Notes: generated from the letters alone by a model not told the origin. 64,000 nucleotides of DNA from Accumulibacter sp. (GCF_023806635.1 NZ_JAMTDQ010000042.1:1-64000); one strand, 5' to 3'. Positions 11,331-20,713 are shown, counted from the stretch's first letter. A program made the numbers and translations.

Positions 11331-12329
11331 TCAGTCTCCGCTGGCGCATGTTTCACGTGAAACACGACGCATGTCCGGCTGGCTGGATTCCTTCCAGGAG
11401 GGTGCCTCGCGGTTCGCCAGCACGGTACGCAACAGATCGGCGAGTCGGTAGCCGGCCTCGCTGACGCGACGATTGGCGATCTCCAGAGCCTGCCGGTGGA
11501 AGTCGGGGCCGATCGTCGGTACCTCATCGGCACCTGGCGGGTAAGCATGGTCACGCGCGAGCCGCCAGCTCTCGTCGATCGACTGCGCCGCCGCCGTTCC
11601 CCTTTGTGGTGGCGCATGGCGGGTCGTGAGGCTGCTGACCGCGGCTGCCAGACGGCCATCGCGCAGCCACGGCGGGCCTGGCAGGTCGTCCCAGTAGCGG
11701 TGCAGTGTCGTCTCGGGGTGGCGCGTGTTGAACGGATTGACGATGCGGACCGTGTTGCCGCCCTGATCGCTCCTGCCATCAGGCAAGTAGCGACTGGCAG
11801 CGTGCAATGGCTGATGTGCGTCTCCGACCAGGTGAATGAGCCAAGGCAAGGCGTAGGCACGCTCTGCCCGACTTGCGCGGGGGTTGCCGATCACCCGCGC
11901 CAGCCTCTCGATCTGCCGTTCGATGTCACCCGCTGGCGCCTTGCGGACTGCCGCGCCCTCCTTGATAGGCCGGTCGACGTAATGCCAGTCGAGTCGTCGC
12001 TCCATGTCCGGGAAGCCAGGCAGCGTCGGCGTCGGCTCCTCGTCGCCGGCGGTGTAGAAGCGCTGGTCGCGGCGGATGTCGTCGGGCCAGGTGGACGCTT
12101 CGACAAACGCTGTTCGGCCAGGATCGACGTCCTTGCTGCGCGCCAGCCAGCGGTCGAAATCGGGATGCCCGCGCAGGATCGTCGTCACCGCGGCCTGACA
12201 CGCCTGGTCGAGGTTCTCCCAGGCGATCATCGCGCTGATGCGATGGCCGGCGGCGTTCCACGCCGCTGCTGTCGGCGCGAGGCCGAGCAGCAGTAGCAGC
12301 AGGATGGCTTTGCCTGACGTTTGCAGCAT
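11331..12329 (-). CDS. Secreted S1/P1-type zinc nuclease
   Basis: A 332-residue protein of the S1/P1 nuclease family, trinuclear zinc enzymes that cut single-stranded nucleic acids. The signal peptide is MLQTSGKAILLLLLLGLAPTA; cleavage before AWNAAGHR would expose the N-terminal Trp that ligates zinc in this family. Other ligand motifs are present: TWPDDIR, LDWHYVD, LIHLVGDAHQPLHA and the distal GGNTVRIVN region. The likely location is periplasmic or extracellular. It could scavenge phosphate or nucleotides, but no phosphate-regulon sequence was identified. The last residues (RRVSRETCASGD) are unlike the family because this part of the gene contains a parS site. It converges with fmt and diverges from rsmB. 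Confidence 0.92.
   Translation of the reverse strand: MLQTSGKAILLLLLLGLAPTAAAWNAAGHRISAMIAWENLDQACQAAVTTILRGHPDFDRWLARSKDVDPGRTAFVEASTWPDDIRRDQRFYTAGDEEPTPTLPGFPDMERRLDWHYVDRPIKEGAAVRKAPAGDIERQIERLARVIGNPRASRAERAYALPWLIHLVGDAHQPLHAASRYLPDGRSDQGGNTVRIVNPFNTRHPETTLHRYWDDLPGPPWLRDGRLAAAVSSLTTRHAPPQRGTAAAQSIDESWRLARDHAYPPGADEVPTIGPDFHRQALEIANRRVSEAGYRLADLLRTVLANREAPSWKESSQPDMRRVSRETCASGD
11349..11364. promoter_or_regulatory. Chromosomal parS site (perfect palindrome)
   Basis: TGTTTCACGTGAAACA is an exact match to the 16-bp ParB-binding parS consensus used for chromosome segregation in most bacteria. It lies inside the 3' end of the S1/P1 nuclease gene, where it encodes the residues VSRET. parS sites normally cluster near the replication origin, so the site points to an origin-proximal window. 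Confidence 0.92.
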
Positions 12330-12406
12330 GCGCGCATTATCGGCTCTTGGTGCCCGGCTCGCCAGTTGCCGGCATCGTGCTAAACTCGCCGCACTCTTGA
12401 CCGCCG

Positions 12407-13756
12407 ATGAAGACCCAGCGCTTGCCATCACAATCAGCCGCCCCGTCGTCGCGCGCCCAGCGGGTCCGCGTTGGAGCAGCGGCCAGTCAGCCCGGTCGGC
12501 TGCCACGCGATTCGCTGGCCTTCAGCCTGCTGCTGGCGGCACGTGTCCTGGCTGCCGTGCGCGCTGGCCGGAGTTTGACGCAAGCTCTGGCGCCGCTGGC
12601 CGGCGAGCCTGCTTCTGCCCGCGCCGAGGCGCAGGATGCCGCCTACGCGACACTGCGGCGCTACGGCTGCGGCGAGTTCCTCCTGCGCCGCCTGCTCGCC
12701 AGGCCGTTGCCACATCCGGAGGCCGAGGCACTTCTGCTGGCCGCCCTGTATCGCCTGCGCTCCCGACCGGAGACCGCCTACGTGGTGGTGGATCAGGCGG
12801 TGACGGCGGCTGCCGAACTGGCGGCAGGTGCTTTCAAGGGACTGGTCAACGCAGTCTTGCGCAACTACCTGCGGCAGCGTGAGGACCTCGAGCGGGCGAT
12901 GCTCGATGACGAGGAGGCGAGGCATCAGCATCCGGCGTGGTGGTTGCAGCGGCTTCGCCGTGGATACCCCGACTGCTGGCAGCAGATCGTCGCCATCGCC
13001 AACCGGCCGCCGCCGATGACGCTCCGCGTCAATCAGCGGCGCTGTCGCGTCGCGGAGTACGTGGCGAGGCTGCACGCTGCCGGCCTCACTGCGCGGCCCA
13101 TTGGCCCGGCCGGGTTGTTGCTCGCCGACGCGCTGACGGTGGACGCGGTCCCCGGTTTTGCCGATGGCCTGGTGTCGATCCAGGATGCAGGGGCACAGCG
13201 TGCCGCCGAGTTGCTGGCGCCGCAGACGGGCCAACGCGTTCTCGACGCCTGCGCGGCGCCGGGAGGCAAGACCTGCCACCTTCTCGAACTGGCCGACATC
13301 GATTTGCTGGCGCTCGACGTCCAGGAAAGCCGGGTACGAAGGATCAGAGACAACCTGCATCGCCTGTGCCTACCGGCGACGGTGGTGCTGGCAGACTGCC
13401 GGCGGAGTTCGGACTGGTGGGACGGACGAGCCTTCGACCTCGTACTTGCCGATGTGCCCTGTTCGTCGTCCGGTGTCGTGCGACGGCATCCAGACATCAA
13501 GTACCTGCGCCGCCAGAGCGACATCAGGCAGTTCGTTCACCTGCAGCGGGAAATACTCGATGGCCTGTGGCCATTGCTCAAGGCGGGCGGAAAGATGCTC
13601 TATGCGACCTGCTCTCTGTTTGAGGAGGAGAATGCGGCGCAGATCGACGCCTTTCTCTTTCGCCAAGCCGCTGCCAGGCGCGTGACCGAGGAACGATGGC
13701 TGCCCCGCGAAGAACATGACGGATTCTATTATGCGCTACTGGAGAAGGCTGCTTAA
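12407..13756 (+). CDS. rsmB: 16S rRNA m5C967 methyltransferase RsmB (Sun)
   Basis: A SAM-dependent methyltransferase for 16S rRNA cytosine 967. The product has 449 residues with an N-terminal NusB-like helical RNA-binding domain (about 35-175, including YVVVDQAVTAAAELAAGAFKG), then a Rossmann methyltransferase. Seen are the SAM loop VLDACAAPGGKTCHLLEL, motif IV DVPCSSSGVVRRHPDIK and the catalytic-cysteine motif LYATCSLFEEEN. It follows the fmt region as in many betaproteobacteria. Its 3' end overlaps the DUF4390 gene by 41 nt. Confidence 0.96.
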   Translation: MKTQRLPSQSAAPSSRAQRVRVGAAASQPGRLPRDSLAFSLLLAARVLAAVRAGRSLTQALAPLAGEPASARAEAQDAAYATLRRYGCGEFLLRRLLARPLPHPEAEALLLAALYRLRSRPETAYVVVDQAVTAAAELAAGAFKGLVNAVLRNYLRQREDLERAMLDDEEARHQHPAWWLQRLRRGYPDCWQQIVAIANRPPPMTLRVNQRRCRVAEYVARLHAAGLTARPIGPAGLLLADALTVDAVPGFADGLVSIQDAGAQRAAELLAPQTGQRVLDACAAPGGKTCHLLELADIDLLALDVQESRVRRIRDNLHRLCLPATVVLADCRRSSDWWDGRAFDLVLADVPCSSSGVVRRHPDIKYLRRQSDIRQFVHLQREILDGLWPLLKAGGKMLYATCSLFEEENAAQIDAFLFRQAAARRVTEERWLPREEHDGFYYALLEKAA

Positions 13757-14357
13757 CGCCTGGCTTTGCGGCCTGCTGCTGCTGTCCGGGTCTTCCACCA
13801 TCCTGGCTTCCGACATCAGTGTCCGCAACCCCGTTCTTTCGCCCAGCGACGAAGGCTACCTGCTGTCGGCTGACTTCAACATCAATCTGAATGCCCGCCT
13901 CGACGACGCCATAGCACGTGGGGTCACACTGTACTTCGTCGTCGACTTCGAACTGACACGGGCGCGTTGGTATTGGCTCGACGAGCAGGTGATCAGTCGC
14001 AGCCAGACGTTCCAGCTTTCCTATCATGCACTCACCCGCCAGTACCGCCTGTCGAGCGGCGCGCTGCATCAGAGCTTCACTTCGCTCGATGACGCACAGC
14101 GGATCCTGTCACGCCTGCGAAACTGGCTGGTACTCGAGCGCGGTGCCTTCAGACCTGGGGAGAGCTACCAGGCCGCCGTTCGCATGCGCCTCGACCTGAG
14201 CCAGATGCCGAAGACCTTTCAGGTCAACGCCCTTGCCAATCGCGACTGGAACCTGTCGTCGGAGTGGGCGCGCTGGATTTTCACCCCGTCGGAACTCGTC
14301 GTACCCTTGCTGCCCACGGCAGTGCCCGTACCCGCCGCCGCGTCCGACAGCAGATGA
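13716..14357 (+). CDS. DUF4390 exported protein
   Basis: A 213-residue protein of the DUF4390 family, which typically sits between rsmB and a NtrY-type kinase in betaproteobacteria. An N-terminal signal or anchor segment (AWLCGLLLLSGSSTILA) is followed by a beta-rich domain (SADFNINLNARLDDAIARGV, TLYFVVDFELTRARWYW). Function unknown; the location suggests periplasmic sensing or regulation with the adjacent kinase. The start may be ATG 13716 or ATG 13731, neither with a strong Shine-Dalgarno. Both lie inside rsmB, so translation is coupled. Its TGA overlaps the kinase ATG (ATGA). Confidence 0.85.
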   Translation: MTDSIMRYWRRLLNAWLCGLLLLSGSSTILASDISVRNPVLSPSDEGYLLSADFNINLNARLDDAIARGVTLYFVVDFELTRARWYWLDEQVISRSQTFQLSYHALTRQYRLSSGALHQSFTSLDDAQRILSRLRNWLVLERGAFRPGESYQAAVRMRLDLSQMPKTFQVNALANRDWNLSSEWARWIFTPSELVVPLLPTAVPVPAAASDSR

Positions 14358-16507
14358 AGAGCCTGATCGTCGCCGCTGCCTCCTTTGGCGGCATCCTGCT
14401 GTTTCTCCTCGCTTCGGCGAGCGCCAATACGGCGCTCTTCGCCAGCCACTATCCATGGTTGCTCGGCCTCAATGCGATCGTCGCGCTTTCGCTCCTGGCA
14501 CTGATTGCCTGGCAGTTGCACGCCCTCTGGCGGGAGCACAGGGCGCAAGTCTTCGGTTCGCGTCTCAAGTTGCGCCTGATGCTCATGTTCGGACTGATGG
14601 CGGTTTTGCCTGGCGTCCTGATCTATGCCGTTTCAGTCCAGTTCGTGACCAAGAGCATCGAGACCTGGTTCGACGTCCGCGTCGAGAAGGCGCTCGAGGC
14701 CGGTCTCAACCTCGGCCGCAGCGCGCTCGATTCGCTGCTCGAGGACCTGGCGGTGAAGGCACAGATCATGGCGCTCGAACTGGCCGATCGTTCGGAAGCG
14801 CAGCGGCGACTCGATCTGAATCGCCTGCGCGAGCAGCACGGCGTGCAGTCGGCAGCACTGTTCTCGACCAGCGGCGAATTGCTGGCGACGGCGACGGGCG
14901 ATCTGTCGACGCTGCTGCCGTCGCAGCCGGCCGACGAGCAACTCCGCCTGGCCCGCAAGGAGCGCCGCCATGCCGTCATCGAGGGCAGCGGCGAGAAGGA
15001 TCTGACGCTGCGCGTCCTGGTTGCCGTGATGCCGGCCGGCCTCGGGGTCGAGACCCGCTTGCTGCAGCTCATCGACCCGGTACCAAGTGCCCTTGCGCTC
15101 AACGCCGACCGGGTACAGACTGTGTACGCGGACTATCAGGAACTGTCGCTGGGCCGCGAGGGTCTGACGCGCATCTATGCCATGACCCTGACGTTGACGG
15201 TGCTGCTGGCACTGTTCACCGCCATCGCCCTGGCCTTCGTTCTTGCCCGTCGCCTGTCGGCACCGCTGTCCATTCTCGCCGAGGGAACGCAGGCCGTGGC
15301 CGCTGGCGACTACACGCCCCGCCAGGCGGTCTACAGTCGGGACGAGCTCGGCGTTCTGACCCGTTCCTTCAAACAGATGACCAGCCAGCTCGACGAGGCG
15401 CGGCGCGACAACGAGCGCCACCGCAGCGAACTGGAAGCGGCTCGCGCCTACCTCGAATCGATCCTCGCCAACCTCTCGGCCGGTGTCCTGGTCTTCGACC
15501 GGCGCCTGGTCCTGCGAACCGTCAACCAGGGTGCGTCGACCATCCTGTCTGACGATTTCGACGGTCTGCTTGGCCAACCGACCGATCTCTGGGTGCGCCA
15601 GCAGTTGCTCGGGAAGGCGATCGACCGCGCCTTTGTCCAGCACGGGCGCCGCGAATGGCAGGAAGAGATCGAACTCGATCATTCCGGTGGCCTGCCGCAG
15701 ATTCTGCTCCTGCGTGGCACCGAACTGCCCGCCGAGTCACACGGCGGCTACGTCGTCGTGTTCGACGACGTCACGCGACTGATCGCGGCGCAGCGCAGCG
15801 CGGCCTGGGGCGAGGTGGCACGCCGTCTGGCGCACGAGATCAAGAACCCGCTGACGCCGATCCAGCTTTCGGCCGAGCGCTTGCAGATGAAGCTTGCCGA
15901 TCACCTGAGCGGTGTGGACGCCGAGATGCTCGAGCGGGCGACGCGAACGATCATCACCCAGGTGCAGGCGATGAAACGGATGGTCAACGATTTCAGCGAC
16001 TATGCGCGCTTGCCGGCACCCGACTTGGCGGCGGTCGACCTGAATGCACTGATCACCGAGGTACTCGGCCTTTACGAGACCTCCGGCGTGCACATCAAGC
16101 GCAAGCTCAACCTCAGGACGCCTCTGGTGCTCGGCGACGCTACCCAGTTGCGACAGATCATCCACAATCTCCTGCGCAACGCCGAAGAGGCGCAGGAGGG
16201 AGCCGCCGCGCCCTGTGTCGTCATCGTCACCCGCTGCGCAGAGAACATGGCCGAGTTGGTGGTGAAGGACCACGGGCCCGGGTTTCCGCCCGAGATCATC
16301 GCCCGCGTCTTCGAGCCCTACGTCACGACCAAGGCCCGTGGTACCGGACTCGGCCTCGCCATCGTCAAGAAGATCGTCGATGAGCATCATGGCCGCATCA
16401 CCATCAACAACCGTCAGCCGGTCGGCGCAGAGGTCAGCATCAGCCTGCCACTTGCGCCGCAGGCGGACTCCGACAGCCGTTCCAAGAAGACTCTTTCCGG
16501 GACCTGA
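14354..16507 (+). CDS. NtrY-like membrane sensor histidine kinase
   Basis: A 717-residue sensor kinase with NtrY layout. Hydrophobic segments lie near residues 8-28, 35-57 and 77-100, followed by a periplasmic or extracytoplasmic loop and a fourth helix (TLTVLLALFTAIALAFVLAR) at about 278-300. A HAMP-like linker, a PAS-like domain (LESILANLSAGVLVFDRR) and the kinase core follow. The phospho-accepting His is His494 (RRLAHEIKNPLTPIQLSAER). The ATP-binding motifs are N box HNLLRNAEEA, G1 DHGPGF and G2 GTGLGLAIVKKI. The start overlaps the DUF4390 stop by 4 nt, and the response regulator follows 2 nt after its stop, so it is surely the partner. The signal sensed is unknown; nitrogen status is only one family option. 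Confidence 0.92.
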   Translation: MKSLIVAAASFGGILLFLLASASANTALFASHYPWLLGLNAIVALSLLALIAWQLHALWREHRAQVFGSRLKLRLMLMFGLMAVLPGVLIYAVSVQFVTKSIETWFDVRVEKALEAGLNLGRSALDSLLEDLAVKAQIMALELADRSEAQRRLDLNRLREQHGVQSAALFSTSGELLATATGDLSTLLPSQPADEQLRLARKERRHAVIEGSGEKDLTLRVLVAVMPAGLGVETRLLQLIDPVPSALALNADRVQTVYADYQELSLGREGLTRIYAMTLTLTVLLALFTAIALAFVLARRLSAPLSILAEGTQAVAAGDYTPRQAVYSRDELGVLTRSFKQMTSQLDEARRDNERHRSELEAARAYLESILANLSAGVLVFDRRLVLRTVNQGASTILSDDFDGLLGQPTDLWVRQQLLGKAIDRAFVQHGRREWQEEIELDHSGGLPQILLLRGTELPAESHGGYVVVFDDVTRLIAAQRSAAWGEVARRLAHEIKNPLTPIQLSAERLQMKLADHLSGVDAEMLERATRTIITQVQAMKRMVNDFSDYARLPAPDLAAVDLNALITEVLGLYETSGVHIKRKLNLRTPLVLGDATQLRQIIHNLLRNAEEAQEGAAAPCVVIVTRCAENMAELVVKDHGPGFPPEIIARVFEPYVTTKARGTGLGLAIVKKIVDEHHGRITINNRQPVGAEVSISLPLAPQADSDSRSKKTLSGT

Positions 16508-16509
16508 GC

Positions 16510-17772
16510 ATGGCGCAAGTACTGATCGTCGATGACGAAATGGGCATTCGAGAACTCCTGTCGGAGATCCTGGCCGACGAGGGCCACTCGGTATGGCTGG
16601 CGGAGAATGCCGCGGCGGCGCGCAGGCTGCGTGCCGAAAGACGACCGGATCTCGTCCTGCTCGACATCTGGATGCCCGACACCGATGGCATCTCGCTGCT
16701 GAAGGAGTGGTCGGCCGGCGGACTGCTGACGATGCCGGTGGTGATGATGTCGGGGCACGGCACGATCGATTCGGCGGTCGAGGCGACGCGCATCGGCGCC
16801 ACCGATTTCCTGGAGAAGCCGATCGCGCTGCAGAAGCTGCTGCTCACCGTCAAGAAGGCCCTCAAGCACGAGACCTTGCAGGTCAAGAAGCCGCTCACCC
16901 TCGATGCCTTTGCCCACTCCCCGCTGCTGAAGGATCTCAAGCGCCGTCTGGAACAGGCAGCGGCGAAGACGTCGGTGCTGCTGCTGAAGAGCACCTCGGG
17001 TGCGATTGCCGAGATCTGCGCCCGCACGCTGCAGACGCCGCTGACCCCCTGGCTCGACCTGTCGACGGCGAGTTCGGCCCTGACGCAGGAGATGCTGCAG
17101 AAGGCCAGCGGTGGCATCGTCTTCATCGCCGATCTGGCTCATCTCGGCAAGCTGCAGCAGATGAGCATGGCTTTCGCCCTCGAGCGTCTCGAGCGTCTCA
17201 ACCTGCAACTGGTGGCAGCTTCCAGCCGGCCGCTGGCAAGCCTCGTCGAGTCGGGCTGGGACGCGGCGCTGGTGAGCCGGCTGGGTGAGGTATGGGTGGC
17301 TCTGCCGCAGATCTCGGGTCACGCCGACGATGTGCCCGAGATTGCCTCGCTGCTCCTGGCCCACCTGGCGGAGCGCGGCGAAGTGCCGTTGCGGCGTTTC
17401 TCCAGCGGCGCGCAGAACGCACTTCGAATGCACCGCTGGCACGGGGAGTGGGCGGAACTGCTTGGCACGGTGCGCAACCTCGCCCTCTCCGCGCTCGAGG
17501 AGGAAATCAGCAGCGAAGACGTGACCCGCATCCTGCAGACCGAGGTGGTCGAGAACGGCGTCACGCAGGCCTTGCCGGCAGCCTTTTTCGATCAGCCGTT
17601 GCGCGAGGCGCGGGAGGCCTTCGAGAAGATGTACTTCGAGTACCACTTGACCGGCGAACGCGGTAGCATGACGCGCTTGGCGGAGAAGACCGGTCTCGAA
17701 CGGACGCACCTCTATCGCAAGTTGAAGCAACTCGGCCTGAACATCGGCCGGCGTGGAGACGAACGCGACTGA
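16510..17772 (+). CDS. NtrX-like response regulator with degenerate AAA+ domain
   Basis: A 420-residue regulator. The receiver domain is intact: Asp8, Asp9, phospho-acceptor Asp52 (LVLLDIWMPDTDG), Ser81 and Lys103 (LEKP). The C-terminal Fis-type HTH is intact (TRLAEKTGLERTHLYRKLKQ). The middle domain (about 130-345) aligns with the NtrC-family AAA+ module but lacks its motifs. The Walker A position reads LLLKSTSGAIAE with no GKE, the LFG...GAFTGA loop is missing, and the Walker B position reads GGIVFIADLAHL without DE. It should therefore not hydrolyse ATP or open sigma-54 promoters, and may act as a plain DNA-binding regulator or repressor. The gene is coupled to the kinase upstream, and trkA follows 44 nt later. 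Confidence 0.88.
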   Translation: MAQVLIVDDEMGIRELLSEILADEGHSVWLAENAAAARRLRAERRPDLVLLDIWMPDTDGISLLKEWSAGGLLTMPVVMMSGHGTIDSAVEATRIGATDFLEKPIALQKLLLTVKKALKHETLQVKKPLTLDAFAHSPLLKDLKRRLEQAAAKTSVLLLKSTSGAIAEICARTLQTPLTPWLDLSTASSALTQEMLQKASGGIVFIADLAHLGKLQQMSMAFALERLERLNLQLVAASSRPLASLVESGWDAALVSRLGEVWVALPQISGHADDVPEIASLLLAHLAERGEVPLRRFSSGAQNALRMHRWHGEWAELLGTVRNLALSALEEEISSEDVTRILQTEVVENGVTQALPAAFFDQPLREAREAFEKMYFEYHLTGERGSMTRLAEKTGLERTHLYRKLKQLGLNIGRRGDERD

Positions 17773-17816
17773 GGCGCTACCACCGGTTTCCTGCATGTCG
17801 GGGCGGAGGAGGGACA

Positions 17817-19247
17817 GTGCGCATCGTGATCCTGGGTGCTGGGCAGGTGGGGGCCAGCGTTGCCGAGAGTCTGGCTTCCGAGAACAACGACATCACCATG
17901 GTCGACAGCGACCCGGACCGCCTCGCATACCTGCAGGATCGCCTGGACATCCAGACGGTGCAGGGCAACGCGGCGCATCCTTCCGTTCTGGCGAGCGCCG
18001 GTGTGGACGACGCCGACCTGCTGATCGCCGTCACCCAGAGCGACCAGACCAATCTCGTCGCCTGCAAGGTGGCGCACAGTGTCTTCAACGTGCCGTCGCG
18101 AATCGCCCGCCTGCGAGCCCCTGACTTCGTCGACAGCGAGAAGCTGCTGGCGCCGGAGAACTTCGCCGTTGATTACGCGCTGGTACCGGAGAAGGTGATC
18201 ACCGAGTACATTGCGCGCCTGGTCGACTTCCCTGAGGCGCTGCAGGTGCTCAGTTTTGCCGGTGGTTCGGTGGTCCTGGTGGGCGTGCGGGCCTACGCCG
18301 GCGGCCTCCTTGTCGGCAGTGCGATCAAGGAGATGCGTAGCCATCTGCCAGCCGAGATCGATGGCCGCATCGCCGCCATCTACCGCCGCGATGGCGCCAT
18401 CACGCCGAGCGGGGAAACGGTGGTCGAGGACGGCGACGAGGTCTTCCTGCTGGCCGCCGAGGAGCACATCCGGGCCGTGATGCGCGAGCTGCGTCGCTCG
18501 GTCGAACCGGTGCAGCGGGTGATGATCGCCGGCGGTGGCAACATCGGGCTGCGCGTCGCGGAAGCGCTGCAGGCGCGTTGCCAGGTCAAGGTGATCGAGG
18601 TGGATCGGCGGCGTGCCGAACACGTCGCCGGCGCACTGAAATCGGCCCTGGTGCTCAGCGGCGATGCCACCGACGAGGAGTTGCTGCAGCAGGAGGCGAT
18701 CGACGCGATGGACCTGTTCCTCGCGCTGACCAATGACGACGAGGACAACATCATGGCAGCGTCGTTGGCGAAGCGGATGGGCTGCGCCCGCGTCCTGGCA
18801 CTGATCAATCGCCGGGCCTACGCCGAACTGGTCCAGGGAGGCCCGATCGACATCGCCATCTCGCCGGCGCAGGTGTCGATCGGTTCGTTGCTGACCTATG
18901 TCCGGCATGGCGACGTGGCGCAGGTGCACAGCTTGCGACGGGGTGCCGCCGAGGCGCTCGAGGTGGTCGCACACGGGGATCGCAAGACGTCGAAGGTCGT
19001 CGGTCGGCGAATCGACGAGTTGCCGCAGATTCATGGCGCCTTCATCGCCGCCATCGTCCGCGATCTCAACCGCAATCGTGACGTCGGCTACCTCGGGCTG
19101 GCGAAGAAGAAGCAGAAGGGCCGCGTGCTGATCGCGCACAAGGACGTGGTCGTCGAAACCGATGACCACGTCATCGTCTTCTGCCTGGACAAGAAGGTGG
19201 TCAAGCAGGTCGAGAAGCTTTTCGCCGTCGGCTTCCACTTCTTCTGA
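17817..19247 (+). CDS. trkA: Trk potassium transporter regulatory subunit TrkA
   Basis: A cytosolic NAD(H)-binding gating subunit of the Trk potassium uptake system, 476 residues. It has two tandem RCK modules: RCK-N1 starts MRIVILGAGQVGASVAESLA with the acidic VDSD after beta-2, and RCK-N2 at about residue 233 has MIAGGGNIGLRVAEALQ. Each is followed by a TrkA-C domain. The start is GTG 17817, with GGAGGAGGG immediately upstream. TrkH follows 11 nt downstream, so the two subunits are cotranscribed, perhaps also with the two-component genes. Confidence 0.97.
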   Translation: MRIVILGAGQVGASVAESLASENNDITMVDSDPDRLAYLQDRLDIQTVQGNAAHPSVLASAGVDDADLLIAVTQSDQTNLVACKVAHSVFNVPSRIARLRAPDFVDSEKLLAPENFAVDYALVPEKVITEYIARLVDFPEALQVLSFAGGSVVLVGVRAYAGGLLVGSAIKEMRSHLPAEIDGRIAAIYRRDGAITPSGETVVEDGDEVFLLAAEEHIRAVMRELRRSVEPVQRVMIAGGGNIGLRVAEALQARCQVKVIEVDRRRAEHVAGALKSALVLSGDATDEELLQQEAIDAMDLFLALTNDDEDNIMAASLAKRMGCARVLALINRRAYAELVQGGPIDIAISPAQVSIGSLLTYVRHGDVAQVHSLRRGAAEALEVVAHGDRKTSKVVGRRIDELPQIHGAFIAAIVRDLNRNRDVGYLGLAKKKQKGRVLIAHKDVVVETDDHVIVFCLDKKVVKQVEKLFAVGFHFF

Positions 19248-19258
19248 GGCAGAGCGCC

Positions 19259-20713
19259 ATGCAACGCTATTACCCGGTGGTACGGGTGCTTTCGCTGGTC
19301 ATCCTGATGTTCGGCATGACGATGCTGGTGCCGTTGCTGCTTTCCTGGTTCATGCACGATGGCGCCGAGAGCGCTTTCGACGAGGCGGTCGTTCTCACCG
19401 TCGCCACCGGCCTTGGCCTGTGGTGGGCGACGCGCCGCGAGACGCGCGACCTGACGATCCGCGACGGTTTCCTGATGGTCGCCCTGGTGTGGACCGTGCT
19501 GCCGGTATACGCTGCGCTGCCGCTGATCCTGCAGCTTCACCTCAGTTTCACCGACGCCTATTTCGAGGCGGTCTCGGGCCTGACGACGACCGGCGCGACG
19601 GTCATCGTCGGTCTCGACGAGCTGCCGGTGTCGATCAACTTCTGGCGCACGCAACTCGTCTGGCTGGGCGGCATGGGGTTGATCGTACTCGCTGTAGCCA
19701 TCCTGCCGCTGTTGGGAATCGGCGGCCGGCAGATGTTCAAGGCCGAGACCCCGGGCCCGATGAAGGACTCGAAAATGACGCCGCGCATGGCCGAAACGGC
19801 GAAGGGGCTCTGGTTGGTCTACATATTGATCTCGATCGCCTGTACCCTCGGCTACCACTGGGCGGGAATGTCGTGGCTCGACGCGATCATGCACATGTTC
19901 GCGACCATGGGACTGGGAGGCTTCTCGAGTCACGACGCCAGCTTCGGCTTCTTCGACTCCCCGGCCATCGAGGCGGTCAGCATCGTCTTCATGCTGATTG
20001 CCGGTTGCAACTTCGCCACCCATTTCCTCGTCCTCTCGCAGCGCTCCTTCCGCCCGTACGCGTCCGATCCCGAGGCCGGCTGGTTCCTGCTGGTGACCAT
20101 CGGCAGCGTCATCGGCATCGCCGTCTTCCTCGACGTGCACGAGGTTTATCCAAGCCTCCTCGAGGCACTGCGCTTCGCGGCGTTCAATGTCGTCTCGATT
20201 GCCACCACCACCGGTTTTGCCAATACCGATTACGCGCTCTGGCCGTTCTTCGCGCCGCTGTGGATGTTGTTCCTGTGCAGTTTCGCCACCAGCGCCGGTT
20301 CGACTGGTGGCGGCATCAAGATGATCCGCGCCATCGTCCTCTACAAGCAGGTGTACCGGGAACTGGCGCGGGCGATGCACCCGAGCGCCGTGCACCCGGT
20401 GAAGATCGGCAACAGCGTCGTGCCGTCGAACATCCTCTTCGCCGTGCTCGCCTTCGGCTTCATCTACATGGTGTGCATCGTCTCGATGACCCTGCTGCTG
20501 TCGTTCTCCGGTCTCGAGATCATCACCGCGCTGTCGGCGGTCATCGCCAGCATCAACAACACCGGTCCCGGCCTCGGGGAAGTCGGCCCGGCGAACAACT
20601 TCGCCGGCCTCACCGACTTCCAGACCTGGGTGTGTACGGTGGCGATGCTTCTCGGCCGTCTCGAGATCTTCACGCTGCTGGTGGTCCTGACGCCTGCTTT
20701 CTGGCGCAAGTAG
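19259..20713 (+). CDS. trkH: Trk potassium transporter membrane subunit TrkH
   Basis: The membrane pore subunit of Trk potassium uptake, 484 residues with about ten or more hydrophobic helices. Four selectivity-filter-like loops can be seen: AVSGLTTTGATV, MFATMGLGGFSSHD, IATTTGFANTDY and SINNTGPGLGEVGP, each with the conserved Gly. The motif SAGSTGGGIKMIR matches TrkH/KtrB proteins. It is cotranscribed with trkA and expected to be assembled with TrkA in the inner membrane. Confidence 0.97.
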   Translation: MQRYYPVVRVLSLVILMFGMTMLVPLLLSWFMHDGAESAFDEAVVLTVATGLGLWWATRRETRDLTIRDGFLMVALVWTVLPVYAALPLILQLHLSFTDAYFEAVSGLTTTGATVIVGLDELPVSINFWRTQLVWLGGMGLIVLAVAILPLLGIGGRQMFKAETPGPMKDSKMTPRMAETAKGLWLVYILISIACTLGYHWAGMSWLDAIMHMFATMGLGGFSSHDASFGFFDSPAIEAVSIVFMLIAGCNFATHFLVLSQRSFRPYASDPEAGWFLLVTIGSVIGIAVFLDVHEVYPSLLEALRFAAFNVVSIATTTGFANTDYALWPFFAPLWMLFLCSFATSAGSTGGGIKMIRAIVLYKQVYRELARAMHPSAVHPVKIGNSVVPSNILFAVLAFGFIYMVCIVSMTLLLSFSGLEIITALSAVIASINNTGPGLGEVGPANNFAGLTDFQTWVCTVAMLLGRLEIFTLLVVLTPAFWRK

